Below are positions 23,852 through 33,791 of a stretch of DNA of 50,999 bases, piece by piece (the first letter of the stretch is position 1; each line of letters begins with the position of its first letter). The notes beneath the pieces were generated by a model. The model did no database searches and was not told the origin of the DNA. It worked only from the letters and a program-made list of their open reading frames with translations. Origin of the DNA: a virus; the IMG/VR virus record IMGVR_UViG_3300030329_002776, positions 1 to 50,999 of that record, one strand, 5' to 3'. The position numbers were made by a program, and so were the translations under genes.

Positions 23852-24214
23852 TTAAAAGTCGCTCATTAGTTGATTGCTAATTTCTTCTTGAACTTCTTCT
23901 CTCGTTGCTAACATTTTGAAACTTAAATCAGCTTGAAATCTAGCGACTTCTTCTCCGTCTTTAAATATTATTATTGTAGGTACAACCGCTATTTTATATT
24001 TTGATTGTGCTTCTGTATCCTTAGCTATATCCGTATAAGATATTGTCTTGCAGTCTTCTAATTTTTGTACCCAAGAGACGTCGTTAGCACTATTCCAACC
24101 AGCGTTAAATTGAACAACCTTTATTTGAGCAAAAGCGTTGTTAGAAACTAATATAAAAAAGAGTACTAATAAATACCCTGCAAATAACTTCCAAGTTATA
24201 TAGGATTTTTTCAT
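23852..24214 (-). CDS. Exported thioredoxin-fold protein lacking the CxxC motif, 120 aa
   Basis: A signal peptide with a basic start and a long hydrophobic stretch ends near NNAFAQ (residues 1-30). The mature part follows the thioredoxin pattern: IKVVQFNAGW at the strand that usually precedes WCGPC, a helix (VSWVQKLEDCKT), YKIAVVPTIIIFKDGEEVARF with the cis-Pro at P79, and a C-terminal helix. In place of the CxxC there is NSANDV, so there is no disulfide chemistry at the normal site; Cys55 is the only Cys. It probably serves as a binding or chaperone module in the periplasm. It lies in the exported-protein cluster between the coiled-coil membrane protein and the tiny lipoprotein. Confidence 0.8.
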   Translation of the reverse strand: MKKSYITWKLFAGYLLVLFFILVSNNAFAQIKVVQFNAGWNSANDVSWVQKLEDCKTISYTDIAKDTEAQSKYKIAVVPTIIIFKDGEEVARFQADLSFKMLATREEVQEEISNQLMSDF

Positions 24215-24219
24215 TTGAT

Positions 24220-24501
24220 TTATCTATTATATAATTTGTCTTCTATCTTTTCAATAGAATTTTTTATTTCTTTTACATCTTCTTGAGTTTCCATAATAGT
24301 ATTACGGATCATTTGATCTTTCATTTGAAACTCCATGCGTGTTACTTCAGGATCTGGTGGGGCTGGTGATTCCATTGCTTTAGCAATATCTGCCTGAAGC
24401 ATAAACCACATGCTTATTAAAGTTGCCATTGCAAATCCTATACCTATTAATGTCTTTATACTTAACTTAAAAGACGTGTCTTCATTTAATTCTTTTGCCA
24501 T
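24220..24501 (-). CDS. Single-TM protein with coiled-coil tail, 93 aa
   Basis: A short N-terminal part is followed by one TM helix (about 17-35, LIGIGFAMATLISMWFMLQA), a Pro-rich link (ESPAPPDPE) and a predicted coiled coil to the end (MKDQMIRNTIMETQEDVKEI, then KIEDKLYNR). This is the layout of inner-membrane spanins and some small phage membrane proteins. Between an OMP-like gene and a thioredoxin-like gene, it belongs to the envelope-directed cluster. No named family is recognised; an i-spanin role is a hypothesis. Confidence 0.65.
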   Translation of the reverse strand: MAKELNEDTSFKLSIKTLIGIGFAMATLISMWFMLQADIAKAMESPAPPDPEVTRMEFQMKDQMIRNTIMETQEDVKEIKNSIEKIEDKLYNR

Positions 24502-24502
24502 T

Positions 24503-25582
24503 TTAAAAAATCGTGTAATTTAATCCTAATTTAAAATCGTACCACTCTCTATTCCAGTACTTATTATATTTTCCTTCTATAAAATATCCTAAATGCTTGT
24601 TAACTTTTATTCCATAAATTAATCCACCAGAATAATCATACCATTGCCCGTCTACATAATTGTGGTATGAGAATTCACTACCATCATCATAATGATAAGG
24701 CATTAAACTTCCCCAAGCGTGTATCCATGATTTTTTAGAATATTTATAATAATCAAAACCAACAACTATAGAATGTTGGATTGTTTTCTTTAATTCATTT
24801 CTTTTCTTTTGAGTGTAATCAGATAATACTTCTGGTATTACAACTGCTTCCCAAACCTCAGGACTAGTCGCTACTAATTCGCCATCTGGACTATAATACT
24901 CGCTATTATACACGTCAACAGTATAACCTTCTTGTAAAGCTAAATAAGTATAATGTATATTACCATTATCTAACATCCATTCGTCTAAAGCGTTATAACC
25001 ATAAGGTTCAGCAAGTCTATGTGTAAGCCCTATATTCCAAGATAAATTTTTACCTTTACGATGTCTATATCTTTCAGATGCCTCAAAATATTTTATGTCT
25101 GCAAAACCGTCTTCTAAATACTCTAGTTTTAAAGCAAAAAAGTTTACACATATTTCACTGTCACAACCGTCGTCAGAGCTAAATCTAATAAAATGATGTT
25201 GATCCATATAGTCAACACCCTCTTGTCTCTTGTAATCTACCTCAAACAAATACTCAACTCCTCTAACTTTACCTACAGTGGCCGCATCACTATAATTAGA
25301 TTCCGTTCCATCATAAAACGTTTGTGCTTTATTTTCATATCCGAACCTCGCTATCTTACGTAAACCTATGGTAAAATTATAATCATAAGGAGTTGAAATA
25401 GTCTGCGTAGATAAACCATTATCCACGGAGAATACATCAACATCAGATAATGATGTTCCACCATTTACGGCCGCATAAAATGTAGAGTACTTTAACAGCT
25501 TTTTAACATCTTGTATTCCATACGTTTGCGCTACCATTATATTAGATATAAGTAGTAGCAATATTATTAGTCTTTTCACCAT
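24503..25582 (-). CDS. Outer-membrane beta-barrel-like protein, 359 aa
   Basis: A Sec signal (MVKRLIILLLLISNIMVAQ) is followed by a mature protein rich in aromatic residues and amphipathic strands (YNFTIGLRKIARFGYEN, LSWNIGLTHRLAEPYG, HSIVVGFDYYKYS, KHLGYFIEGKYNKYW). It ends in FKLGLNYTIF, the terminal-Phe signature recognised by BAM. A length of about 340 mature residues fits a 12-16 strand barrel. Two close Cys (DDGCDSEIC) sit in a likely loop. As it has a signal peptide it is not a virion tail part but a protein the phage places in the host outer membrane. Receptor masking or permeability change is possible. Confidence 0.75.
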   Translation of the reverse strand: MVKRLIILLLLISNIMVAQTYGIQDVKKLLKYSTFYAAVNGGTSLSDVDVFSVDNGLSTQTISTPYDYNFTIGLRKIARFGYENKAQTFYDGTESNYSDAATVGKVRGVEYLFEVDYKRQEGVDYMDQHHFIRFSSDDGCDSEICVNFFALKLEYLEDGFADIKYFEASERYRHRKGKNLSWNIGLTHRLAEPYGYNALDEWMLDNGNIHYTYLALQEGYTVDVYNSEYYSPDGELVATSPEVWEAVVIPEVLSDYTQKKRNELKKTIQHSIVVGFDYYKYSKKSWIHAWGSLMPYHYDDGSEFSYHNYVDGQWYDYSGGLIYGIKVNKHLGYFIEGKYNKYWNREWYDFKLGLNYTIF

Positions 25583-25612
25583 TGTTATATAGTCACTTAT
25601 TTTTTAAATTCT

Positions 25613-28600
25613 TTACCTAGTAATTGTTTTTCGTTTATATGTTTTTCTTTCAAAAGTTGGTCTACCAAAAGTTTGTTTTTTCTTTTTCTTTTTTTCTTTT
25701 TCTTTAATATCTTCTATTTCTTGACTCTCAATACCAAGATTCCACTGACTCCAACCACTAAACATTAAAACTCTTTCAAGAGCGCTATTTTGACTGTCTA
25801 ATGATTGTCTTACGTTTTGCGTTTTATTATACAGTCTATTAAGCGGTACATTAGTAGTGGCTTCTATATAGTTTGTTACTGCTGACCACTGTGGATTGTC
25901 GATATCAAACACGTCCATTTCGTCTATCACTTTTTTATTGTAATTAAGGGTTCTTTCAGCATTAACTACTTTTCTAGCTTTAATGCCAAGTGGAGGCGAA
26001 ACATTTAGCATCTCCATTAACACCGCACTTTCGTCTGCATTATAACCTTTATCTCTTTGTTCGTGCCATTTAATGGCCATATTTTTTAAAGTAGATACAG
26101 CTGCGCCCCAAACCCCAGTACCTCTCAACACAGAGTCAATACTACCGTTGATCATTCTTTCTTTCTTTTTCAACCACTTTTCGTCTTCTTCGTCTTCATC
26201 AAACATTGCCATAAACAATGCTGATTGTAAAGAGTAAAACACTAAGTTTTGTATCGCGAAGTAATAAGCTATCCTAGAAAGATTAGACATGTCACTTTGT
26301 AATTGCGTTGTATTGCCAGGTGTTATTCTTCTATTCTTAATATCTAAAAACGCTTTTTTACCTAATCTATTAAATTGAGATGTTACATTTTGAAAAGCTA
26401 ATATAATTTTACCAAGAGGAGAAGCTTGTTGTTGCGAAACCATATCAGGTCTTGCGGACTGCTGAGTAGCCTCTGCTAGTATCTGAAAATCAGTCCAAGC
26501 TTTTGATTCAGCCTCTTTCTTACTTAAACCCTGCTTTAAATAAGTATTTATTCTATTTCTTAAAAACGTAGAACCACCAGTAGCAATAGCTATATTATCC
26601 CCAATTTGTGTTGGTAAAAATCCTATTTCTAATAATTTTTTTATCGCTGCTTGAATTGGATTTTTTGCTCCTTTAACGGAGGCTGCTAGTTCAGCTCCAT
26701 TAACATCTGTCTTAATACCACCACGTCTTTGTTTCATAAAATCAGAGTTAAATATATATGCCCAATCCGCCCAGTATTGTTTTTGATTAGCAAAAGCTTT
26801 AGCGGCTGATAATATATTGTTATCTGCAAAGTTTATAAAGTTAACTAAAGACATTTGCTGTAACACGGCTGAACGTATATTAAAGAACATTGTAGAAGCA
26901 ACAGAACCGTTTAAATAATTCATGAATTGATTTACAAGTTTGTTCTGCCCACTAGGTCTATTTCTACCAGTTTTAGTTCTATATAATATATCTTTAAGAG
27001 CACTAACTACTCCAGCTCCATAAGCGGCTTCTATTTTATTAAAATTCTCTTCAGAGAATATTATATCAGCATTTTGAAAGAATTCAGTAAAAAACTCTTC
27101 TCTACCAACTCTACCAGTAGCATCATCTAAATCTGTTCTTATATCTCCAGCTTCCCAGCTTTCAGTTGGACTTATATATGCGTCTTGTTTAGATATTGTA
27201 TTTATACTTTCCGCGTATTGTTGTAGTTTAGGATCAGATTTAACTATTTCAGATAATTCTTTTTGGTCAGTTTTACTTAATCCAGGAACACTATAACCAT
27301 GCTTATCCCACAAATAAACTCTTACAGCATCTTCATATGTAAAATCACCATCTGGAGTTTTTCTCGCTAATCTCTTTTTAACTATTGGAAATTGTTTATT
27401 TAACGATTTGTAATCATTAGCAATAGATTGCTTAGCTGTATTTAACTCTCTATAAGCTCTATTTAATGGTTGTACTAATGCTTTTTCGAAAAAATCTCTA
27501 TGTGCGTTACCTTTTTTACCTTTACCCATAAAGTTATATAACAATCCTACAAAATCCTCATGTGATGGTGGTATAAAAAATCTAAATTTTCCTTTACTAG
27601 CACCACGTTTTCTAGCTTTAACATCTGAAAACCGTTTTTTAGATTCAATACCTGTAACTTCTTCTAATATATTATTAAACTGATCATTCAAAGATTCACT
27701 AAATTGAGCTTTTGCTTGCTGCACCTTAGACTTAACGTCAAATTGGTTTAACATATTTTTAACAGCTTGCACGTTTTGTAAAGCGTCATCTGCAAAATAA
27801 AAGTCATTATATCCTTCTCCAACTTTATCAACTATCCAAAGTGCTTTAGCTTCTGATGTAGAATTAGCTAAGCCAGTAATATTTTTTATTGGTATATTTA
27901 ATCCATTAGCTTTTAAAAAATCAAATATAGCTTTGGCGGCTTGCGGTGGTCTAGCCGTTAATACAAACATGTTCTCAGGACCAAATTTACCTTGTAGTTT
28001 TAAAGCTTTTTGAAATAGCGGGGCTATCTTGCCTTTAACAACTTTATTAAAATCAGAAAAATCAAATGTAAAACCTTGATTTAGTAAATCTTCGTATGTA
28101 TTAGCATATTCTTCAGCATTTAAAGTTCCAGTGGTTCCATCTGGTCGAGTATATTTAACTAAAGACTTGGTTGTGGCTAATGTATCATCAAAATCTAAAA
28201 CTGTAATACCTTTAGGTGATTCTGAAAAACTAGATACTCTAGCGTTTACAACGGCTTTATTAAGAGTTGTAATCTTATTAGTTTCACTTTTAAGATTACT
28301 AATCCTTCCTACCGCGCTAACACTTAAAACTTCAGCAGCGCTTTTATTTGATCCAATTTGTATTAAGTTGTTAGGATTAATGCCGCCTAAATCAGCTATA
28401 GTTTGATTAAAATATCTTTCCCACCAACTATTATTAAATACATCCCAACTACCATCTAAAGACATAACGTTTTTAAAGCCACCGGTATCTATTTTTTTAT
28501 TATCAACTTTAGATATAGCTATTAATTTGTAGTTATTTTTTAAAGCATCTAATGTTTTCCTAAACTCTTTTCTATTTTGATTTTGAGCTGCTTTAATTAA

Positions 28601-31600
28601 AAGTCTATAAGCGCTTGCGTTTTGTAGTGCGTGTTCAAAATATAATTTATCTTTTACTGTTTTGTCTATATACTCAAGAACAGCTCCTAATCTATGTGGA
28701 TGTGTGCCCTCATTAATAGAGCCAGCCAACCAATTAACTACATAAGGAAGTTGACTTGGATCTTTCTTTAACCCATCGAAAATAGCCATCCACATATAAT
28801 CAAAATTATCTATATTTCTTTTGTTTAAAGCTTGCTTTTGGTTATCTGTTGTTTCATTTACTAACTTTGTATTCCATTTAGTTTTAGCAAACTTAGGATC
28901 TCTTGAAAACTTTTTCATATCTGACAAAACCTCTTTAGAATATTTTCTAAGTTCTCTTTTACTTATAGTTGAACTTGTAATAGCTATAGTTTTATTCATA
29001 AAACCATTTACAAACATATCTGTATTGGCAATCCAATTAATATAATTTTCACTTCCAATCGCCGTGTTTGGATCATTATACTCAAATCCAAGTTCTTCAA
29101 CCATTTTTTGATCAACTTCACTAAACATAGTTTCAGATTTACCTTCTTTAATATTTTGTATAATCTCCTGTGAATTGTCTATATTTGCAAGTTGTTGCCT
29201 TACCGCCTGGTTGGTTATCATTTTACCTGTTAAATTAGCTAACGCTAACACTCTAGCCGATGTGTTTCTATCTGTACGGATTGGTTTACCATTTATAATA
29301 CCAAATGTTTCTAAGAAATCAGTTTTCTTTATATTATTTTTTTGTTGAATAGCTAAACCAGCTTTACTACCAGTCTTAGTCATTTTAGCTCTATCAGTTT
29401 TAGTATAAAATGCTTTTAACAATGTGTTAGGCACACCTGTAGCAGTACCACTAACAGTAGCTCCTTCTGGTAGCATTGCTATTAATAAATCAGCATTTTT
29501 ATTAATAAACATTTGCGCTGACTGCAATTCTCCTTTTGTTATATTAGCTAGATTAATTAATTTTTTTGGTGATATACCAAAAAGATTTCCTGTAATCTCT
29601 GGTGTTTGATCTTTTAGAGTTTTAAAAGTTAGTTTTTCAAGATTTAATTTAGATAATTTTTTCTTTACAATTTTATCTACTTTATCTTTTACTCCTAGTC
29701 TTTCTGATAATATGATTTTTTTCTTTTCAACAGGCGTTTTCTTTCTTTCTTCCTTTTGAATCATTATTTCCTCAGGAGATAAAGGTGTTTGTTGTGCTTC
29801 TACAACTCTAGCAACGCCCTCTTCTTGCATTGACACTTGAACATTACCATATTTAGGATGGTTTTCAACGAACTCCTGCAAACGCATATCAAGCATTTTC
29901 CTATCTCTAATAGTTGCGTTAAAGTAACCCATTACGCCTCCCTCAAAATCTTTATCGTATTTCATTAGCAAGCCAACAGCACCTCTATTTTGTAGACTTT
30001 TTGGTAAGCTTTTTCTAGGCCCAGTAAATTGAAGTTGAATATCTTCTAAATCTTTATTTGTAAAACCTTCTATTAACCCAGCATCTTTTAATTTTGTTAA
30101 ACGATCAAAAACAATACCTTGCATCATATCAGCGGTAACATTAGCCGCTAACTCCTTGTCCATGTCAACATATTCATTAAACGTTTCATTGATCTCAGTA
30201 TAAACCTCTGAAGCCAAAGCTTTGTCTTCTGTCTTTTTATCTTCTAACTCAGTGTTTACTTTACCTTTTGACATTCTAAAAGTAGGTCCAGTACTTACGC
30301 CTTGAAATTTGTTAAATTTCTGTATATACTCAAGGGCATTTCCACCATCAAACTTAGACCAATCAAGACCCATTTGAGTTTGTTTTTGAAACATTTTAGC
30401 GAACAATTTGCTAACACCAGATAATGTTGCGTAACTATTTTCATTTAAATCTGTAACACTATAGTATTTAAAAGCGTCAGATAAATTAGAAAACCATTCT
30501 TTATAATACTGTCTATCAGTTAATTTTTTATCTGCATATCTTCTTGAAAATAATTCATTAGCTAATACAGCTATTTTTAAAAGCTTTGGATCAGCGCTTG
30601 TTAATAGTTCTTTTACAACAGACTCTTGTACACTCTTTAGTTTTTCAGTTGACATATTGTCTTGAATCCAATGAAAAGCATCGTGGTGAAAAGCATTTGT
30701 AGATGTAATATCACCTTTATCTATATTATCAATAATATTTTGATCAATTGCCCAAGCTGTGTTACCTAAAACAGCAGCATTAACACCTCCATCATGAAGA
30801 CGTTTCATATCTAACATTTTTTGAAGCTTTTTTGGATCTCCTATATTTTTAAAATCATTAAAGGCTTTTGCTGTGGCGTTATCAATATTTTCACCTTTGT
30901 TTTTATACTCTTCTATCTTATTAAGTATAGATTCAGTATCTTTTAACCAGTTTTTATTTTTAAATGATCTATTGAAATATTTTTTTGCTTGATCTTTATC
31001 TTTAAATCTTTTAAATGTTTTACCTTTAAAATCACCTTCTTGCGTTGTATTTATCCACTCTACAATTCTACCATCTTGAAAAACGTTAGCTTTTAAAAGT
31101 TCTTTAATAACTTTGCTTTCGCTTTCTTGTATTTTTTTCTTATTTTCGTTTATCTTGTTTTGATTTTGAAGCGCTTGCACGGTTCCTGCCCCGCTAACTT
31201 GCTCTTCTTTGATCTTTTTATTGCTTTCCTCTAATTGAGTGTTTTCTCTTTCAAGTATTTTAACGTTGTACAGTTCGTTGACGGTTGTTTGCTTAGCATC
31301 CTTACCAAGGCTTTTATATTTAGGAGTGTTGTTAACCATGTCCTCAACAGATTCAAGATAAGTAAATGCATCGTCTCTTTCATCTATAGTAATTTTTCCG
31401 TTTTTAAAAGCCTCATCAATCGCTGCTTTTTTCTTGTTAATCATGAACCTTGCTTCACGAGGATTTTTAAATAATCTCGCGCTAAATTCTTTTTTTGCAG
31501 AGCTAAGAACTTTACCACCACCCATAAGAAATGGTGTTGTAACTACGGCTTGTGCGCCACCCTCTAACATTCGTCTTATGTTTTCTTCTTTAACTCCAGC

Positions 31601-33772
31601 GTATCCAGTAGCTGCTTCAACACTTTCAAAACCAATTTTTTCTTGAAGTACTTCTGTAATACCTTCAAAGCCAGTAGCCACAGTCGCTCCTTGCGCACCC
31701 TTACCAAGTAGTAATTTTTTCCATCTACCTCTCATGACATCTCTTAAGACACTTTTAGGAATCGCTTTAACTCCTTTAGTGAAAACCAAGAAATTAGAAA
31801 CAAGATCAAGACTAGCGGCACCCGCGCCACCTTTTAATGCTGGTTCAAAGTCAACTTCACCATTAGTAACAACCTCAGTCATTAATCGCGTTCTAGCACT
31901 TTCTGGTAACATTCCAAAAGCCTGTTTAGCTTCTTCGTCGTCCAAATCAGGAGCATATTTTCTAGCTGCCTCTATAGTTATACTTTCCATTGCAATTCCA
32001 CCTGACTCTTGTGCAAAAGTTGGAATTAAAAACATACCAGCAATCATTTGTATCGCTTGAGTACCAATCATTTGTTGAAATTCATCTAACGTGATTTGAG
32101 GGTTAAGTATTCCCTCTCCAAATATTTCTGGTTGACCAAGACGACTTAACTGTTCTTGATATTCATTAGACTTACTTATAATTGCACTTTGTTCTTTTAT
32201 AATATTTTCAACACGTGGTGGTAATGCTTTTTGGAATTCATTTAACTCACTATCTGTTAATGATTTTATATCAATACCACCTACTGTATTAGCTAGAAAA
32301 TCAACTTCAGCAGTCGCAAAATCGAGTCCATCCTCAGTAGTAGTAACGTCTATTTTCTCTTCATCTTTCTTTCTTTTTTGCGAATACCAATTTCTTAAAG
32401 CGTAACTATCAGCCTTGTCTTCATTAATAAAACCCGTCTCAACGTCATAGTCAACAGCTTTTTCTAAAAAACTTATTAAATTTTTTGTAGTTTCATCTAA
32501 TGGTTTTCCAGAAGCTATTTTTTCTTGAATCTCATCGTTCTTTTCTTGGAAATACGGTAAAGGATTGTTTTTTGTTTTTTCTCTTTCTCTTTTTTCCAAG
32601 TCTATTGATGTTGCTACGGCTTGCTCGTCAATAAACCACGAGTTACCAGGCATCACAACACTTAATTCGTTAAATCCTTTTAAGAGCTGTATATACCCTC
32701 TTCCAACACCTCCCATTAGATCACCTAGTATATCACCTCCATATATAAAGTTTTCAAGTTTTCTTACACCTGCCGTTATTGGAAGAATTTCTTCCTCAGC
32801 TTCTTTTACGTATTGCTTACCTATAATAGATTTTTTATCTTCTTCACTACCGTATTTACTCATTACAGCAAGTCCAATGCCATTTTGTATTTTTTTATAT
32901 TCAGGACTAGCGTTTACAAGCTCATCATATTTAGCGCCAATTAATTCGTTTACTTTATCGACATCGCTCTGTTTTGTCATGTCGTAATCAGCTTTTACCT
33001 CTTCAACATAAGACATTAGTTCTGGTTGAATATCTTTTAATACTGGTTGTAAAACGTTTGGATTGTTCATCATTTCTTGCGCTATTTGAGCTTGATGTTG
33101 TTCCAATTCTTTAGAGGTTAAATCTTCTAACTTTTTATCACTACCGTCCTCGTTTTTGAATGATACTGGTCTTGTATCAGAATATTTTATGGTCTCTGCA
33201 TATGCATTAGAATTAAGGTTTCTACCTGTCTCTCCTTTTTGATAATGATTTTGTATAAAATTATTTATTCGGTCGGCTTCTTCTTCAACAGAAGAACCAA
33301 ATAGAGTACTAAGCCCAATGCCAGTGCCTAGAATTCCTTTATCAAAAGAAAACATATCCTGCTTTCTTTCTTCTTTTGGTTGACCTTCGTATTCCGGTGG
33401 AGCAAATACTGTTATATAATCACTACCTCCAGGTCCTCCTTCTTCAAATTCAAAACCCATGCCACCAAACCGTTGTCTTAATCTTCCTATAGCAACTTCT
33501 TCTGTTACCTTAATATCCCTTCCGGTTACTTTTGGTAATTCCAAAGAACCAACTTCCTGCTGCGATTCCATATCTTCTGACTCTACAATTGGATCTACAA
33601 GAGCAGAGTCTACCGTCTTTCCCATGCCTTCTGGATCTACAGTTGAATCTACAAGCTCTTGTTCTACATCTTCTTCCTTTTTTACTGCGTTTGGAAATTT
33701 TTGTAAAAACTCTTCTAGTCTACTTTGTCCAACAGAATATTCTTGACCATCAACTATATAAATTTCATTCAT
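25613..33772 (-). CDS. Giant ejection-type polyvalent protein with HAD domain, 2719 aa
   Basis: A protein this size in a short-tailed phage virion block is most likely packaged and injected with the DNA. The N-terminus (MNEIYIVDGQEYSVGQSRLE, then an acidic VDP-type repeat region) looks like a virion-targeting start. Around residues 1858-2010 there is a HAD-type phosphatase domain: LDFDDTLA (motif I, ~1860), FVLTARPP (motif II, ~1934) and a C-terminal FADDAL (~1990). The last ~700 residues are helical, with hydrophobic stretches (SVASTMFFNIRSAVL, RIAYYFAIQNLVFYSLQSAL) and a Lys/Arg end. No RNA polymerase or lysozyme motif was found by eye. The gene is between the EF-hand protein and the envelope cluster. 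The HAD domain may clear phosphates from nucleic-acid ends or nucleotides, but the substrate is unknown. Confidence 0.75.
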   Translation of the reverse strand: MNEIYIVDGQEYSVGQSRLEEFLQKFPNAVKKEEDVEQELVDSTVDPEGMGKTVDSALVDPIVESEDMESQQEVGSLELPKVTGRDIKVTEEVAIGRLRQRFGGMGFEFEEGGPGGSDYITVFAPPEYEGQPKEERKQDMFSFDKGILGTGIGLSTLFGSSVEEEADRINNFIQNHYQKGETGRNLNSNAYAETIKYSDTRPVSFKNEDGSDKKLEDLTSKELEQHQAQIAQEMMNNPNVLQPVLKDIQPELMSYVEEVKADYDMTKQSDVDKVNELIGAKYDELVNASPEYKKIQNGIGLAVMSKYGSEEDKKSIIGKQYVKEAEEEILPITAGVRKLENFIYGGDILGDLMGGVGRGYIQLLKGFNELSVVMPGNSWFIDEQAVATSIDLEKREREKTKNNPLPYFQEKNDEIQEKIASGKPLDETTKNLISFLEKAVDYDVETGFINEDKADSYALRNWYSQKRKKDEEKIDVTTTEDGLDFATAEVDFLANTVGGIDIKSLTDSELNEFQKALPPRVENIIKEQSAIISKSNEYQEQLSRLGQPEIFGEGILNPQITLDEFQQMIGTQAIQMIAGMFLIPTFAQESGGIAMESITIEAARKYAPDLDDEEAKQAFGMLPESARTRLMTEVVTNGEVDFEPALKGGAGAASLDLVSNFLVFTKGVKAIPKSVLRDVMRGRWKKLLLGKGAQGATVATGFEGITEVLQEKIGFESVEAATGYAGVKEENIRRMLEGGAQAVVTTPFLMGGGKVLSSAKKEFSARLFKNPREARFMINKKKAAIDEAFKNGKITIDERDDAFTYLESVEDMVNNTPKYKSLGKDAKQTTVNELYNVKILERENTQLEESNKKIKEEQVSGAGTVQALQNQNKINENKKKIQESESKVIKELLKANVFQDGRIVEWINTTQEGDFKGKTFKRFKDKDQAKKYFNRSFKNKNWLKDTESILNKIEEYKNKGENIDNATAKAFNDFKNIGDPKKLQKMLDMKRLHDGGVNAAVLGNTAWAIDQNIIDNIDKGDITSTNAFHHDAFHWIQDNMSTEKLKSVQESVVKELLTSADPKLLKIAVLANELFSRRYADKKLTDRQYYKEWFSNLSDAFKYYSVTDLNENSYATLSGVSKLFAKMFQKQTQMGLDWSKFDGGNALEYIQKFNKFQGVSTGPTFRMSKGKVNTELEDKKTEDKALASEVYTEINETFNEYVDMDKELAANVTADMMQGIVFDRLTKLKDAGLIEGFTNKDLEDIQLQFTGPRKSLPKSLQNRGAVGLLMKYDKDFEGGVMGYFNATIRDRKMLDMRLQEFVENHPKYGNVQVSMQEEGVARVVEAQQTPLSPEEIMIQKEERKKTPVEKKKIILSERLGVKDKVDKIVKKKLSKLNLEKLTFKTLKDQTPEITGNLFGISPKKLINLANITKGELQSAQMFINKNADLLIAMLPEGATVSGTATGVPNTLLKAFYTKTDRAKMTKTGSKAGLAIQQKNNIKKTDFLETFGIINGKPIRTDRNTSARVLALANLTGKMITNQAVRQQLANIDNSQEIIQNIKEGKSETMFSEVDQKMVEELGFEYNDPNTAIGSENYINWIANTDMFVNGFMNKTIAITSSTISKRELRKYSKEVLSDMKKFSRDPKFAKTKWNTKLVNETTDNQKQALNKRNIDNFDYMWMAIFDGLKKDPSQLPYVVNWLAGSINEGTHPHRLGAVLEYIDKTVKDKLYFEHALQNASAYRLLIKAAQNQNRKEFRKTLDALKNNYKLIAISKVDNKKIDTGGFKNVMSLDGSWDVFNNSWWERYFNQTIADLGGINPNNLIQIGSNKSAAEVLSVSAVGRISNLKSETNKITTLNKAVVNARVSSFSESPKGITVLDFDDTLATTKSLVKYTRPDGTTGTLNAEEYANTYEDLLNQGFTFDFSDFNKVVKGKIAPLFQKALKLQGKFGPENMFVLTARPPQAAKAIFDFLKANGLNIPIKNITGLANSTSEAKALWIVDKVGEGYNDFYFADDALQNVQAVKNMLNQFDVKSKVQQAKAQFSESLNDQFNNILEEVTGIESKKRFSDVKARKRGASKGKFRFFIPPSHEDFVGLLYNFMGKGKKGNAHRDFFEKALVQPLNRAYRELNTAKQSIANDYKSLNKQFPIVKKRLARKTPDGDFTYEDAVRVYLWDKHGYSVPGLSKTDQKELSEIVKSDPKLQQYAESINTISKQDAYISPTESWEAGDIRTDLDDATGRVGREEFFTEFFQNADIIFSEENFNKIEAAYGAGVVSALKDILYRTKTGRNRPSGQNKLVNQFMNYLNGSVASTMFFNIRSAVLQQMSLVNFINFADNNILSAAKAFANQKQYWADWAYIFNSDFMKQRRGGIKTDVNGAELAASVKGAKNPIQAAIKKLLEIGFLPTQIGDNIAIATGGSTFLRNRINTYLKQGLSKKEAESKAWTDFQILAEATQQSARPDMVSQQQASPLGKIILAFQNVTSQFNRLGKKAFLDIKNRRITPGNTTQLQSDMSNLSRIAYYFAIQNLVFYSLQSALFMAMFDEDEEDEKWLKKKERMINGSIDSVLRGTGVWGAAVSTLKNMAIKWHEQRDKGYNADESAVLMEMLNVSPPLGIKARKVVNAERTLNYNKKVIDEMDVFDIDNPQWSAVTNYIEATTNVPLNRLYNKTQNVRQSLDSQNSALERVLMFSGWSQWNLGIESQEIEDIKEKEKKKKKKQTFGRPTFERKTYKRKTITR

Positions 33773-33791
33773 ATTTTACTTGGATTTATTG

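Noticed and set aside
31734-32060. + strand frame of 108 residues opposite the same gene
   Set aside because: Same reasons: antisense shadow, no start context, no recognisable domain.
32565-32987. + strand frame of 140 residues opposite the giant 2719-aa gene
   Set aside because: It lies wholly antisense to a long coding gene with recognisable domains, its Ser/Pro/Leu-rich composition is what the reverse of a Lys/Glu-rich AT-biased gene gives, and no family features appear.
25613-33772. Giant protein as a virion RNA polymerase (N4 or crAss type)
   Set aside because: No RNA polymerase catalytic motif was visible; the only Asp-rich motif (DFDDTLA) with VLTARPP and FADD belongs to a HAD phosphatase. 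A sensitive search could still change this.
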